Assembly: GCF_001584335.1 (NCBI RefSeq)
Contig: NZ_LSBB01000020.1
Coordinates: forward strand, 310,001 to 374,000
Source of the DNA: Bacillus atrophaeus
Lineage (GTDB): Bacteria > Bacillota > Bacilli > Bacillales > Bacillaceae
Length of the DNA: 64,000 nt
Reading direction: 5' to 3'
In this document: positions 16,618-24,636 of the stretch, piece by piece
How positions within the stretch are numbered: the stretch's first letter is position 1
Layout of the letters: every line of letters starts with the position of its first letter
Notes under the pieces: model-generated
Databases searched by the model: none
What the model saw: the letters and a program-made list of their open reading frames with translations, nothing else
What the model was told of the DNA's origin: nothing
Made by a program: the position numbers and the translations under genes

Positions 16618-17380
16618 AAAAAAACATTCTGACTCGGGACTTCCCAAGTAAAGAGTGTTCTTTTTGTTTGATCAACCAGTACCACACATGTAAACTTTCA
16701 ATGGGCTAAATGTCTCGTCAAGTTTCTGTTGTTTCCGCTTGCTATCTTGGAACAATTTCACTCGTTTTTTAGACCATAGGTAGTACTGGTTAGTGTCTGC
16801 GGCTGTTCCGTATTTTACGCTGAAATACCCGGTTTTCACCGAAACGCCGCAATGAAGGGGAATCATACCGAAAGCTTGCTAATGAGCTCAATAGGTCATC
16901 AGGAGCCATTGTGGGCCTCATTAACGAATGCAGAAAAAAAGTTGCTCCACTCGCTGAAGCTTGGTGGGATTGGAAACAGGATCAAGCTTTCAGAAGCTGA
17001 GCCTATGGAAAAAGAAAAACCATCTATTCCTCTGGATGAAAGTAGTGAATACGATTTGCCTTCAAGCGATGAAAAGAGGAAGACAACCAGGATGAGGGCG
17101 AACACGGAGCAGCCTAATGTGTAAAAGGAAGCGGTGTTGGTATTTGCTGTTTCGCATGGAGGATGGACGAGCCGTCCACCTCTATGAACCTTTGAGAAAA
17201 TACGAGGTGCTCAGCCGGCTTAGTATGGGGGTGGCCACAAGGAGAGATTATCTTATAAAACGTCTTAGGGAAGATTTTGTGATGGTTCTAAGGCCCCGAC
17301 TTTGCGGAATAAAATTCCACTTTTTTTACCCATTTATTAGGTAACCACCCAATTATGCAAGAGACAATCACCTAAAAAGA
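16618..17380. other. Decayed accessory stretch, no intact gene
   Basis: An imperfect hairpin lies at 16627-16665, then only broken frames. On the plus strand around 16860-17000 one frame reads YRKLANELNRSSGAIVGLIN and KKVAPLAEAWWDWKQDQ, like a short DNA-binding segment, and stops. Minus frame 16672-16866 (64 residues, TGYFSVKYGTAADTNQYYLW) has no ribosome site. None can be called a functional gene; they look like relics. Confidence 0.5.
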
Positions 17381-17422
17381 GTGTGGGTAAGTATAATATT
17401 GGAAACCCAAAAGGAGTTGAAA

Positions 17423-17602
17423 ATGTTGTATTATTACCCGTCTTTCCATTTGTATCAGCGGCAACAATATAATTCTTATCCATGGATTTATCCAGGAAGC
17501 TCCCACTATGTATATGGGCGCCCTAATTCTCCATGTTACAGAGAGTGTTTAAGAAGCGGAGCGGATAGTTATTTCTGCTGCTATTTCTGCGGTATCTGTT
17601 AA
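17423..17602 (+). CDS. Small Tyr/Pro/Cys-rich protein, possibly spore coat
   Basis: A 59-residue protein (MLYYYPSFHLYQRQQYNSYP start) with twelve tyrosines and five cysteines, ending SYFCCYFCGIC. AAAAGGAG precedes the ATG. Tyr/Pro-rich and Cys-rich small proteins in Bacillus are often late spore coat or crust proteins, and cotT lies 4 kb away; this is an inference from composition only. No homologue is recognised. Confidence 0.55.
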   Translation: MLYYYPSFHLYQRQQYNSYPWIYPGSSHYVYGRPNSPCYRECLRSGADSYFCCYFCGIC

Positions 17603-17664
17603 AAGAAAGACTCATAGAAGTGGAATAGGGGGCATTGAGCTTGCTGCTAAATCGGCTGGCATCC

Positions 17665-17701
17665 AAAAATATAAAAAAGTGAAGGGCTATTGACCCTTCA
17701 C
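17665..17701 (-). terminator. Terminator of the small secreted protein gene
   Basis: GTGAAGGG and CCCTTCAC arms; on the minus strand followed by TTTTTTATATTTTT, seven bases after the stop. Confidence 0.85.
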
Positions 17702-17707
17702 ATCTTA

Positions 17708-17992
17708 TTAACCGTTATACCAACCTTCAAATATTCCCGTCCAAGTTCCGTTGCTTTCTTGCCGAGCATCCTTTAAATAGAATGTTGATCCCATAAACAC
17801 TGTTGTATTAGGAATAGACCAGCGAGAAGAATAACCAGGAATTTCAATAGTTTTTTTGACAGCTTGTGTAGATACTTCAGTTTGTTTTTCAACTCCCGCT
17901 GTAATTGGGCTTGCGGCTAAAGCAGGGGCTGCAGAAACAAGCATAGCAAGGGACAATGCGGAACCAGTTAAAACTTTTTTCATTTTTTTCAT
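17708..17992 (-). CDS. Small secreted protein of unknown function
   Basis: A 94-residue precursor. The signal peptide KKVLTGSALSLAMLVSAAPA ends at ALAA near residue 27. The mature part is about 67 residues with a Trp/Tyr/Gly-rich beta-like end (YSSRWSIPNTTVFMGSTFYL, GIFEGWYNG). GGGAG lies nine bases before the ATG. No cysteine is present. Family not recognised; size and export would suit a bacteriocin-like or cell-surface peptide. It forms its own unit with a terminator. Confidence 0.72.
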   Translation of the reverse strand: MKKMKKVLTGSALSLAMLVSAAPALAASPITAGVEKQTEVSTQAVKKTIEIPGYSSRWSIPNTTVFMGSTFYLKDARQESNGTWTGIFEGWYNG

Positions 17993-18000
17993 TCTTAAAC

Positions 18001-18380
18001 ACTCCCTTTATTTTTTTTGATACAACTGTATCATTACATGATTTGTAAAATTTGTCCATGTAAATTTATGTTAACTTTTTGTGAACGACTAATTAAGCTA
18101 GGGGGATTTGTTGGCACTAAGAATATTGCTTCTGTTGATGGGATACGGATTCTCGACATACTTCCTGACGATTACAGGCCGGATATGAAAGCGAATCTTG
18201 CTTTAATCGGGGCAATCATTGTCTGCGGCAGCGTATTTTAGAGATATTGATAAGTATATAGAAAAGAAGTTATACAAATTATGGTAAATAACAGGATGGG
18301 AAATTGGTGTTAACGGCTAGAGTGCGGGTGGTTTCTCTCCAAAACAAACACAATACAATAGGAGGCAACGGTGAATGTAA
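18001..18380. other. Non-coding or decayed stretch
   Basis: Short frames encode membrane-like fragments (for example ANLALIGAIIVCGSVF on the plus strand near 18195-18241) without start sites. I see no intact gene. Relics of a small membrane protein are possible. Confidence 0.4.
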
Positions 18381-18518
18381 ATGGCAGAAAAACATATTAC
18401 GTCAAAATACAAGGAGCTTGCCAAAAAGCACGGGGTGTCAGGGAACACCATTAAATCAATAGCTGCTGGGAACGAAAAAAGAGTGCGCCCATTCAAACTC
18501 ATGCACAGAAATTATTAG
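18381..18518 (+). pseudogene. Short HTH-like protein, probably frameshifted
   Basis: A 45-codon frame (MAEKHITSKYKELAKKHGVS) preceded by GGAGG 15 bases upstream. The first half looks like the recognition helix pair of small phage HTH proteins. The second half in this frame looks random, whereas another frame ends THAQKLLDSSK. That suggests a one-base shift near 18455 in a protein of about 50 residues. Confidence 0.4.
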
Positions 18519-18550
18519 ACTCGTCTAAATAGACGGGTCTATTCTTTTTT
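18518..18550 (+). terminator. Terminator after HTH-like frame
   Basis: AGACTCGTCT and AGACGGGTCT arms around AAAT, followed by a T-rich run. Confidence 0.75.
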
Positions 18551-18630
18551 TTCTATCAGAATAGCTAACTACATTACAAAGTTACAAAAGGCTGATTTCC
18601 ATAAAGTCTCTATGTAAAAGAGAGAAGATA

Positions 18631-18960
18631 TTACTTCTCCCAAACCTGCTGATCAATGAGTTTCACGTGAGATGGATCGCCTGCGTTTTTTTGGCTCATA
18701 TAATCAGCATTCATATTTAATAGTTGATGGTAGGCGGAATCGAATTCTTCTTTTGATATTTGATTGGAAGCCAATGAGGAGCACAAAATGGCGAATGCGA
18801 TCGGCATTGTATCAATTTGAATATTTACGTGAACATTGGCTTCTGAATTTCCGCTGTGTTCTATGATGGAACCTTTGACATGAGTATTTTCCGGGTTGGC
18901 TTTTTCGATCTCGGGCCTTTTTTTATTAAACTCCATTATGTTATGAACTTTGTCTTCCAT
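18631..18960 (-). CDS. Unknown protein with HSGNSEANVHVNIQIDT motif
   Basis: A cytoplasmic protein of about 109 residues (start MEDKVHNIMEF chosen because GGTGA lies five bases upstream; an ATG four codons earlier is possible). The middle carries HSGNSEANVHVNIQIDTM. This clearly matches NSGNSKVNIKVDVDT in the next gene, so the two are diverged paralogues sharing a beta strand block. The C-terminal half (FAILCSSLASNQISKEEFD) looks helical. No signal peptide. Family not recognised. Near sporulation genes, but no direct evidence of a coat role. Confidence 0.65.
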   Translation of the reverse strand: MEDKVHNIMEFNKKRPEIEKANPENTHVKGSIIEHSGNSEANVHVNIQIDTMPIAFAILCSSLASNQISKEEFDSAYHQLLNMNADYMSQKNAGDPSHVKLIDQQVWEK

Positions 18961-19019
18961 GGATTTCACCATTTTCTTTAAAGGCTGAGGGTTTTTTAAA
19001 ATTCAATTGTTCTGAGTCT

Positions 19020-19298
19020 TTACGATGGGTTTGAATTATTATTTGAATTATTTTGGTTTTGAGATTGTGCTGATTCTTCATCAGGGTCGTCTTCAGTACG
19101 CACTTTTGTTGCTTTCGTATCTACATCAACTTTAATATTCACTTTTGAATTTCCGCTATTTTCGACTTTTGCAATATTAGTATTTCGATCTTCGTTTTTT
19201 AATTCGTTGTCATTTTGAGCATAAGCCTTCGCTTTTGCATGGCTATCTGATTTTGCTTTTGAATAGTGATCCTCATCATCTTCATAGAAATGACTCAT
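19020..19298 (-). CDS. Unknown hydrophilic protein, paralogous motif to previous gene
   Basis: A 92-residue, highly charged protein starting MSHFYEDDEDHYSKAKSD. AAGGAG is seven bases before this ATG; the ATG two codons earlier is too close. It has an Asp/His/Ala-Lys-rich N terminus, the core NSGNSKVNIKVDVDT, and an Asn/Gln/Ser-rich low-complexity tail. It is probably disordered outside the core. It lies 59 bases upstream of the related gene on the same strand, so co-transcription is likely. Composition would suit a spore coat or crust component; unproven. Confidence 0.65.
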   Translation of the reverse strand: MSHFYEDDEDHYSKAKSDSHAKAKAYAQNDNELKNEDRNTNIAKVENSGNSKVNIKVDVDTKATKVRTEDDPDEESAQSQNQNNSNNNSNPS

Positions 19299-19479
19299 AT
19301 TCATTCTCCTTTCTCTGTTTAATTATGATAGGTTATTCATTTTTGAGTTAAATCGATTGGACGAACTCCGTAGGGTAAACGTTCAATTTCGCATTGCTCA
19401 TTTAATATTCATACAGATCATTTAAATAATCTGTAAATAACCGCCATACATTTAACTGTAAGTGCAAAATGGGGGTTGA

Positions 19480-19915
19480 ATGTATACGATGAAAAAATGG
19501 ATCACGAGCTTATTTCTGACCGCAGCGATATTATTTGGATTGATGGGTGCGGAAGTGTATGCTCCGCAGGATGTCAAAGGCGCATCACGGTATGATCAGG
19601 TTCTTTACTTCCCATTTTCACGTTATCCTGAAACCGGCGATCACATTAAAGATGCGGTAGCGGCCGGACATTCAGATGTATGTACGATTGACAGGGCCGG
19701 GGCGGATGAGCGGCAGGGAGGAGTCTTTAAAGGGGGTTCCTACGAAACCGGGGTATGACCGGGATGAGTGGCCGATGGCTGTATGTGAAGAAGGCGGGGC
19801 CGGGGCGGATATCCGGTATGTCACCCCATCTGATAATCGAGGCGCCGGTTCATGGGTCGGGAATCAAATGAGCGGTTATTCTGATGGTACGAGAGTATTA
19901 TTTTTCGTACAGTAG
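19480..19915 (+). pseudogene. NucB-like secreted sporulation nuclease, frameshifted
   Basis: Two frames together give a complete NucB-type DNase. The first has a signal peptide ([19 protein letters not shown]), then [19 protein letters not shown] and [12 protein letters not shown]. The second has [20 protein letters not shown], the catalytic Asp-Arg-Asp-Glu-Trp block, and [12 protein letters not shown] to the end. The frame changes at the stretch GAGCGGCAGGG. Removing the C at 19714 restores E-R-R-E-E-S and an unbroken protein of about 144 residues. NucB is an extracellular endonuclease made in the mother cell. Upstream, CATACATTT near 19446 could be a sigma-E -10. Either a real lesion or a sequence error. 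Confidence 0.85.
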
Positions 19916-20063
19916 AGTGAGCCTTCTTTTGAACGAGTCTGTACAAGTTTTTTCTAACTATTCTCAGTCTGTTCGTCCCGTCTCCAGTTTTACACTCTAA
20001 TTTCTGCCCGGTAGTATATAAACCGCAATTTTGTGGTATTTAGATATGGAAAGGAGTGACAGG

Positions 20064-20726
20064 ATGGACATTGATTTTGTAATTCGCTTAGCGGTTGCGG
20101 GCTTTTTAGGCGCACTTATCGGTTTAGAAAGAGAATTTAGAGCGAAAGAAGCCGGCTTGCGGACGCATTTCTTAGTTGCAGTAGGCAGTGCATTAATGAT
20201 GCTTGTATCTAAATATGGGTTTTCCGATATCATTCAGAATGAACATACGTCCTTGGATCCAAGCCGGGTCGCTGCACAAGTCGTAAGCGGGGTCGGATTT
20301 TTAGGTGCGGGAACCATCATTTTACAAAGGCATATTGTTCGCGGTCTTACGACGGCGGCCGGCATTTGGGCTACTTCGGGAATAGGACTGACAATCGGCG
20401 CCGGAATGTATGTAATTGGAATCAGCGGGACGATACTGGCATTGATCGGTCTTGAACTTTTGAATGTCTTGTTCAAATCGATATCCACGCATTCTTTATT
20501 CATCGGCTTTGATGCGGACCAAAAAGATTCTATATACAAAATTCTTGAGCACATAGAAGCAAAGGGCATTTTAATATCTTCTTATGAAATAAAGAACAAA
20601 ACAGCAGGGAATCAAATCATATATGCCGTTGAGGTAAAAGGGAAAGCCAAGAATAAAAGCGGTAAAGTAGAGCTCATTAAAACGATTCAGTCAATCCCTC
20701 ATATTTTGTCTGTGAAAGTGGAATAA
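20064..20726 (+). CDS. MgtC/SapB-family membrane protein
   Basis: A 220-residue protein. The N-terminal MgtC domain has four to five membrane helices with the family hallmarks GALIGLERE, GLRTHFLVAVGSALMML, GVGFLGAGTII and GLTTAAGIWATSGIGL. The C-terminal soluble ACT-like domain begins near residue 150. MgtC proteins act in magnesium-limited or acid stress growth, likely by modulating membrane ATPase; the role in Bacillus is unclear (B. subtilis has a related SapB). The start at 20064 is chosen by AAGGAG seven bases upstream. Monocistronic, with its own terminator. Confidence 0.88.
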   Translation: MDIDFVIRLAVAGFLGALIGLEREFRAKEAGLRTHFLVAVGSALMMLVSKYGFSDIIQNEHTSLDPSRVAAQVVSGVGFLGAGTIILQRHIVRGLTTAAGIWATSGIGLTIGAGMYVIGISGTILALIGLELLNVLFKSISTHSLFIGFDADQKDSIYKILEHIEAKGILISSYEIKNKTAGNQIIYAVEVKGKAKNKSGKVELIKTIQSIPHILSVKVE

Positions 20727-20735
20727 AGCGCAATA

Positions 20736-20763
20736 AAAAAGGGCGGTGAGCCGCCTTTTTTTG
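20736..20763 (+). terminator. Terminator of the mgtC-like gene
   Basis: GGGCGG TGAG CCGCC hairpin with A-run before and T-run after; could serve both strands. Confidence 0.85.
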
Positions 20764-20784
20764 GTTTATTCAGATGTGTTTCTC

Positions 20785-21024
20785 TTACATTCGGACAATG
20801 ACTGATCCGCCGCTGCCGCTGCCGCCGTTTGTGCATACGCGGTTTTGCTGTTCTTCAATTGAACGCAGCAATTGATTGTTTTGTTCGCTCATTTTAAGTA
20901 ATTGTTCCATTTTATATTCCAGGTTGCTGAGCCTTTCTGCAAATTCCTGCGGATGATAACCCCATGCTGAGGAAGAGGTTTTTTTAGACGAATAAGGCCA
21001 ATGCGAATTCAAGTGTGAATACAT
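20785..21024 (-). CDS. Small coiled-coil protein with Gly-rich tail
   Basis: A 79-residue protein (MYSHLNSHWPYSSKKTSSS start; GGAGG seven bases upstream). A central amphipathic helix (FAERLSNLEYKMEQLLKMSE and on) forms a coiled coil, and the end is CTNGGSGSGGSVIVRM. There is a single cysteine and no signal peptide. Family not identified. Placed between sporulation-type genes, so a coat or germination-associated role is plausible but unsupported by direct motif. Confidence 0.65.
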   Translation of the reverse strand: MYSHLNSHWPYSSKKTSSSAWGYHPQEFAERLSNLEYKMEQLLKMSEQNNQLLRSIEEQQNRVCTNGGSGSGGSVIVRM

Positions 21025-21236
21025 ATGAGAGCCTCCAATATCTAGACTTGTGTAGTACATATTATGTTTTTGGGATATGAGTGTTCGCCTATTTATGCCA
21101 AGAGGAATCAGGTCTGGCTTCTTTGCGTGAGCTAAAGAAAGTGAATCTAAAGTAAGTAATCAGGGTGCTTATCGCCGGTAATGAAATATATGGAAAGAGG
21201 GAGTCCGAAGAAGTTTGAGACAACATAAAAAGGGGG

Positions 21237-21449
21237 CTAATCCCCCTTTCTATCTGCATGATACTGATTCAGCAATACATCTAATGCTTCGCTCAGCCTG
21301 ATCGTGTCAGGATGAATCCGGCCTTTTTTGACTGCTGACAGTATCATTTTTTCTCTCGTGATTTCGATGTTTTTAAGCAATTCTTTTTGTTTTGCCTCTG
21401 AAATAACAAAATCACTCCATAATTCGGGGCGGAAAAGGATGGAGTTCAT
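21237..21449 (-). CDS. Spo0E-like Asp phosphatase
   Basis: A 70-residue helical-hairpin protein with the Spo0E family pattern. Helix one is IEITREKMILSAVKKGR, then a turn with HPDTIRLSEALDVLLNQYH, where the usual SQELD signature appears as SEALD. Spo0E proteins dephosphorylate Spo0A and delay sporulation. The altered signature (Gln to Glu, Glu to Ala) may reduce activity, since the SQELD Asp is the key residue and is retained. The ribosome site before the ATG is weak (AAGG adjacent), so the start is uncertain. Confidence 0.65.
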   Translation of the reverse strand: MNSILFRPELWSDFVISEAKQKELLKNIEITREKMILSAVKKGRIHPDTIRLSEALDVLLNQYHADRKGD

Positions 21450-21508
21450 CCTTATTTTAATATGAAGCGCCCTCTCGTCACAAGTGTTCTGTTATGCCTT
21501 AAACCAAT

Positions 21509-21724
21509 TTAGGGCCTTCCGCCATATCCATATCCGTATTGCCATGGATAGTAAGGTCTCGGATAGTAGTAATAAGGGGGATAAAATGGATAATAGGGTC
21601 TTGGTCTTGGATAGTAGTAAGGCGGATAAAATGGCGGTCTCGGTCTCGGGCGCGGATAATAATAAGGCTGTCTTTCATCGGCAAAATCGATTTGTTCAAA
21701 ATCTTCATAATAAGGATAATTCAA
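21509..21724 (-). CDS. cotT: Spore coat protein CotT
   Basis: A 71-residue Tyr/Pro/Arg-rich protein with repeats of YYYPRPRP and FYPPYY type and a glycine tail (WQYGYGYGGRP), as in the inner coat protein CotT of B. subtilis. The start is TTG 21724 with GGGAGG eight bases upstream. The precursor is processed in B. subtilis and CotT affects germination in response to glucose/asparagine mixes. Expressed late in the mother cell (sigma-K in B. subtilis). An AATATAGTA near 21762 on the minus strand may be the -10. Somewhat shorter than in 168. Confidence 0.85.
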   Translation of the reverse strand: MNYPYYEDFEQIDFADERQPYYYPRPRPRPPFYPPYYYPRPRPYYPFYPPYYYYPRPYYPWQYGYGYGGRP

Positions 21725-21858
21725 GAGGAAAACCTCCCTGGTTTTTTTTATTCTGTTTACTATATTCCCTTTTTCCCAGATAGTGTAAGTACATCTTTTT
21801 TTCCCGGGATCTTGGCTGATTCTCAAGGATTTTTCTTTTCAAATCATATGAAAAATGT

Positions 21859-21887
21859 TTGACAAGAACTGCTAAAACTCTTAATAT
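21859..21887 (+). promoter_or_regulatory. Sigma-A promoter upstream of pdaC
   Basis: TTGACA at 21859-21864 and TAATAT at 21882-21887, 17-base spacer, about 150 bases upstream of pdaC. The long leader has no structure I can name. Confidence 0.65.
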
Positions 21888-22038
21888 TACAAATGGGAAA
21901 CGAATGTTACTTTATTGTTACAATTAGATGTCAATTTAAAAGTTAGGATGATCGCTTGATGTAAAGAAAGGAATATAGGGCTAAAGTTTATCATCTGTGG
22001 ATTTTAAAACGAAATGATTACGAAAGAAGGAGAAAGGT

Positions 22039-23439
22039 TTGTTTGCAAGCAGAATAAAGTGGATCAATGTGCTATTGCTGATTGTATTAATGGCGGGCGT
22101 CATTGGTTACTGTCAAAATAAAATCTCAAACGACAATGAAAAGAAAAAGATAAAAATGGATTCAACATACGGCGATGTAGAGATTGCTACTCTCGTTAAC
22201 GATGGAAAAACGTATAACTATGCCGTCAACTATCCTGTATTTAAAAATAAAGTTATTGATGAGAAGTTTAAGAGTTATGCAGAAAAAGAACTTCATAAGT
22301 TTCAGCAGGAATACAAAAAAGCAAATCAGGAAAGCACGAAAACGCGGTGCGAATTAAATATAAATTACAATATCGTTCATTACGCAAAGCAATCGGTAGC
22401 AGTCGTGTTCGATGAATATAAATATTTAGGCGGCGCGAATGGAGAAACAACTCAAACGACATTTAATTTTGACTTTGATAAGCAAAAATTTATCAAGCTT
22501 AATGATATTTTTAAAAAAGACAAAGATTACCTGAATAAGCTTTCATACATATCTTATCAAGAATTAAAGAAAGAAAAAGAAATTGCCGCCAATGATGAGC
22601 TGTTAAAAGAAGGAACGGCTCCGACTCAGAAAAATTTCAGCCATTTTGCGGTAAAGGAAGATTATCTGGAAATTTATTTTGATAAATATCAGGTAGCAGC
22701 CGGATATCTCGGTGAGCAATCCATCGCGATTAAAAAAGATCTTTTGAAAGATATGATGAAAGAAAAGTATTTGAATAAAGAGAAAAACAAGAATAAAATC
22801 AAGGAAAATAAACCTAAACACGAAGTCATTTCCCTGCCGAAAGAGGAAACGATTGATCCCGCTCAAAAAGCTATTGCTTTAACCTTTGATGATGGCCCGA
22901 ATCCTGCGACAACCAATCAAATTTTGGATTCGTTAAAGAAATACAATGGGCACGCTACGTTTTTTGTGCTGGGAAACAGGGTTCAATATTATCCTGAAAC
23001 CTTAAAGAGAACGCTGAAAGAAGGACATGAGGTCGGGAACCATTCATGGAGCCATCCGCTTCTTACAAGGCTTTCTGTTCAAGAAGCGATGAAACAGATC
23101 AATGACACACAGAATATCATTGAAAAGATAAGCGGCTACCGGCCGACACACGTAAGGCCTCCATATGGCGGTTTAAATGATTCTCTGCGCAGCGCTTTTA
23201 ACATGAAAGTCGCTTTATGGGATGTTGATCCGGAAGATTGGAAATACCGTGATAAAAAAACTGTCGTCAATCACGTTTTAAGCCAAGCGGGGGACGGAAA
23301 AACGATACTGATCCATGACATCTATTCCACATCTGCGGATGCAGCCGATGAAATTATTCGCAAATTAACAGATGAAGGGTATCAATTGGTAACTGTTACA
23401 CAAATGGAGGAAATAAAAAAACAAAGAGAAGAAAAATAG
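22039..23439 (+). CDS. pdaC: Peptidoglycan N-acetylmuramic acid deacetylase PdaC (YjeA)
   Basis: A 466-residue exported enzyme. An N-terminal membrane anchor (residues 6-24) is followed by a PdaC/DUF3298-type domain (about 60-230) and a NodB polysaccharide deacetylase domain (about 270-460). NodB motifs are TFDDGPNPAT (catalytic Asp, metal), HSWSHP (metal His pair), RPPYGG, DVDPEDW and ILIHDIY. It removes the acetyl group from MurNAc in the cell wall; a DNase activity was also reported for YjeA in B. subtilis. The start is TTG with GAAGGAG six bases upstream. Single gene with terminator. Confidence 0.93.
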   Translation: MFASRIKWINVLLLIVLMAGVIGYCQNKISNDNEKKKIKMDSTYGDVEIATLVNDGKTYNYAVNYPVFKNKVIDEKFKSYAEKELHKFQQEYKKANQESTKTRCELNINYNIVHYAKQSVAVVFDEYKYLGGANGETTQTTFNFDFDKQKFIKLNDIFKKDKDYLNKLSYISYQELKKEKEIAANDELLKEGTAPTQKNFSHFAVKEDYLEIYFDKYQVAAGYLGEQSIAIKKDLLKDMMKEKYLNKEKNKNKIKENKPKHEVISLPKEETIDPAQKAIALTFDDGPNPATTNQILDSLKKYNGHATFFVLGNRVQYYPETLKRTLKEGHEVGNHSWSHPLLTRLSVQEAMKQINDTQNIIEKISGYRPTHVRPPYGGLNDSLRSAFNMKVALWDVDPEDWKYRDKKTVVNHVLSQAGDGKTILIHDIYSTSADAADEIIRKLTDEGYQLVTVTQMEEIKKQREEK

Positions 23440-23443
23440 TTTT

Positions 23444-23478
23444 GAAATGCTGCCGAGGGGGGATCTTGGCAGCCTTTA
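23444..23478 (+). terminator. Terminator of pdaC
   Basis: CTGCC and GGCAG-containing arms followed by TTTATTTTATT; lies between convergent pdaC and yjfA. Confidence 0.78.
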
Positions 23479-23491
23479 TTTTATTCTGAAA

Positions 23492-23968
23492 TTAATAAGA
23501 GCCAGTTGTTGCCCACACATTCAGGCTGGGTCCAGAATACTTGCCAAAAGCGTATGAACTCCTGGGGTCTAAATCATAAACCATCGGCGTATAACAAGAT
23601 TTTTGACCTGCCGCCGCCTTGCCATTGCCTCCTGAAGAATCACAGTTATACCGCTTTCCATCCGTGTTGCGGGTAATCTCCGCATTCGCTTCATAACCGG
23701 ATGTCAGCGTGTTGTTCATCGAAATTTTAGCCCAAGCTGTTTTACAAGTACTGCTGAATTTCAGTTCCACCACGCCAATGACTTGATTGTTTGCATTCAC
23801 TAAGTTAGAGGATTTTTTTGTGGAACCGCTAGAATCACAGTCATTGTAATAAGGGCTTTTTCCATCGTAGGAATGGGTTTCGGCGTTAACGGGAATGCCA
23901 TTGCCGGCCAAAAACAATGCAGTGACTAGAAACATCAAGGACACTTTCATGAACAAGCTTTTCATCAA
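23492..23968 (-). CDS. yjfA: Secreted protein YjfA (DUF2690)
   Basis: A 158-residue precursor with a signal peptide ending VNAET near residue 30. The mature DUF2690 domain has paired cysteines (NDCDSS, SSTCKTAW, YNCDSS, KSCYTP) and the repeat unit CDSSG. It is the YjfA protein of B. subtilis by sequence and position; the function is unknown. GGAGG is eight bases before TTG 23968 and eleven before the next ATG at 23965, so either start is possible. Convergent with pdaC. Confidence 0.85.
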   Translation of the reverse strand: MMKSLFMKVSLMFLVTALFLAGNGIPVNAETHSYDGKSPYYNDCDSSGSTKKSSNLVNANNQVIGVVELKFSSTCKTAWAKISMNNTLTSGYEANAEITRNTDGKRYNCDSSGGNGKAAAGQKSCYTPMVYDLDPRSSYAFGKYSGPSLNVWATTGSY

Positions 23969-24100
23969 TCACTTTACCTCCTTCAAATGCGAAACAATAA
24001 ATCATATTACTCTCCCATGCGAAAATGCATGTCTGTCGTTTTTATTTATTTAAAGGTCTTTTTTCTAAGAGTCACTTGCAGTGTAATCAGAACAGCTGAT

Positions 24101-24511
24101 TCATCTGTGTTTTAATTTGTGTCTCCGAAAATCCCTGCAGGTAATGTCTATCACAACACCTATCCCAATTCCTATCGTATAAGCTCCCAAATCGCTCCAT
24201 AAAAACCCATACCCTAACACCAATCCGCCAAGTGTTGTGTCTCTGATCCGATCAATCCAGTCGGCATGATACAGTTGGCTGCATTCAATAAGGTAACAAA
24301 ACGCAAGGCTTATCAATCCCGCCCGCGATGTTTTTATCGTATGGAAAACAAATCCGATCCCAAGGAAAATCATGAGCGCCCACAGTGCGTCGCCTGCATA
24401 GATATTCAATACATTCGGCAGAACATCAGGGATTTTTCTGGACAATAATCCTAGCCCCATGACAACAGCAGTCATTCCGGCATAAGCAAATCTATTCCGT
24501 TTATCAATCAT
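24101..24511 (-). CDS. yjgA: DUF2809 membrane protein YjgA
   Basis: A 136-residue membrane protein with four hydrophobic segments. It has the DUF2809 pattern NIYAGDALWALMIF, SLAFCYLIECSQLYHADWID and IRDTTLGGLVLGYGFLWSDLGAYTIGI, where Glu, Ser and Gln of the IECSQL block are conserved. Function unknown. It stands alone on the minus strand between yjfA and yjgB, as yjgA does in B. subtilis. Assignment of the symbol is from family and position. Confidence 0.75.
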   Translation of the reverse strand: MIDKRNRFAYAGMTAVVMGLGLLSRKIPDVLPNVLNIYAGDALWALMIFLGIGFVFHTIKTSRAGLISLAFCYLIECSQLYHADWIDRIRDTTLGGLVLGYGFLWSDLGAYTIGIGIGVVIDITCRDFRRHKLKHR

Positions 24512-24594
24512 CTGAAAAACCTCATTTCACATATCTTCCCGTACGTATTCTCCAGATGTATTGTAAGGAATATGGGTGAGTGTGTCCACAGTAA

Positions 24595-24622
24595 AAAAAG
24601 CAGCGGCTCTGATAGCCGCTGC
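24595..24622 (-). terminator. Terminator of yjgB
   Basis: GCAGCGGCT CTGAT AGCCGCTGC; on the minus strand followed by TTTTTTTACTG. Confidence 0.88.
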
Positions 24623-24636
24623 TCTTCCCTATACAT

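Noticed and set aside
16672..16866. 64-residue minus-strand frame
   Set aside because: No ribosome site and no recognisable family; kept only as part of the decayed stretch.
17117..17344. 75-residue plus-strand frame
   Set aside because: No ribosome site, odd composition and no intact neighbours; treated as relic or chance.
7690..19400. Insertion sequence or transposase
   Set aside because: I saw no transposase motif or terminal inverted repeats; mobile signs are integrase and phage remnants only.
21539..21862. 107-residue plus-strand frame across cotT
   Set aside because: It is the antisense of the Tyr/Pro repeat region; CotT on the other strand has a proper start and homology.
22268..22866. 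Long minus-strand frames inside pdaC
   Set aside because: They are antisense shadows of a clear NodB-family gene and have no ribosome sites or homologous pattern.
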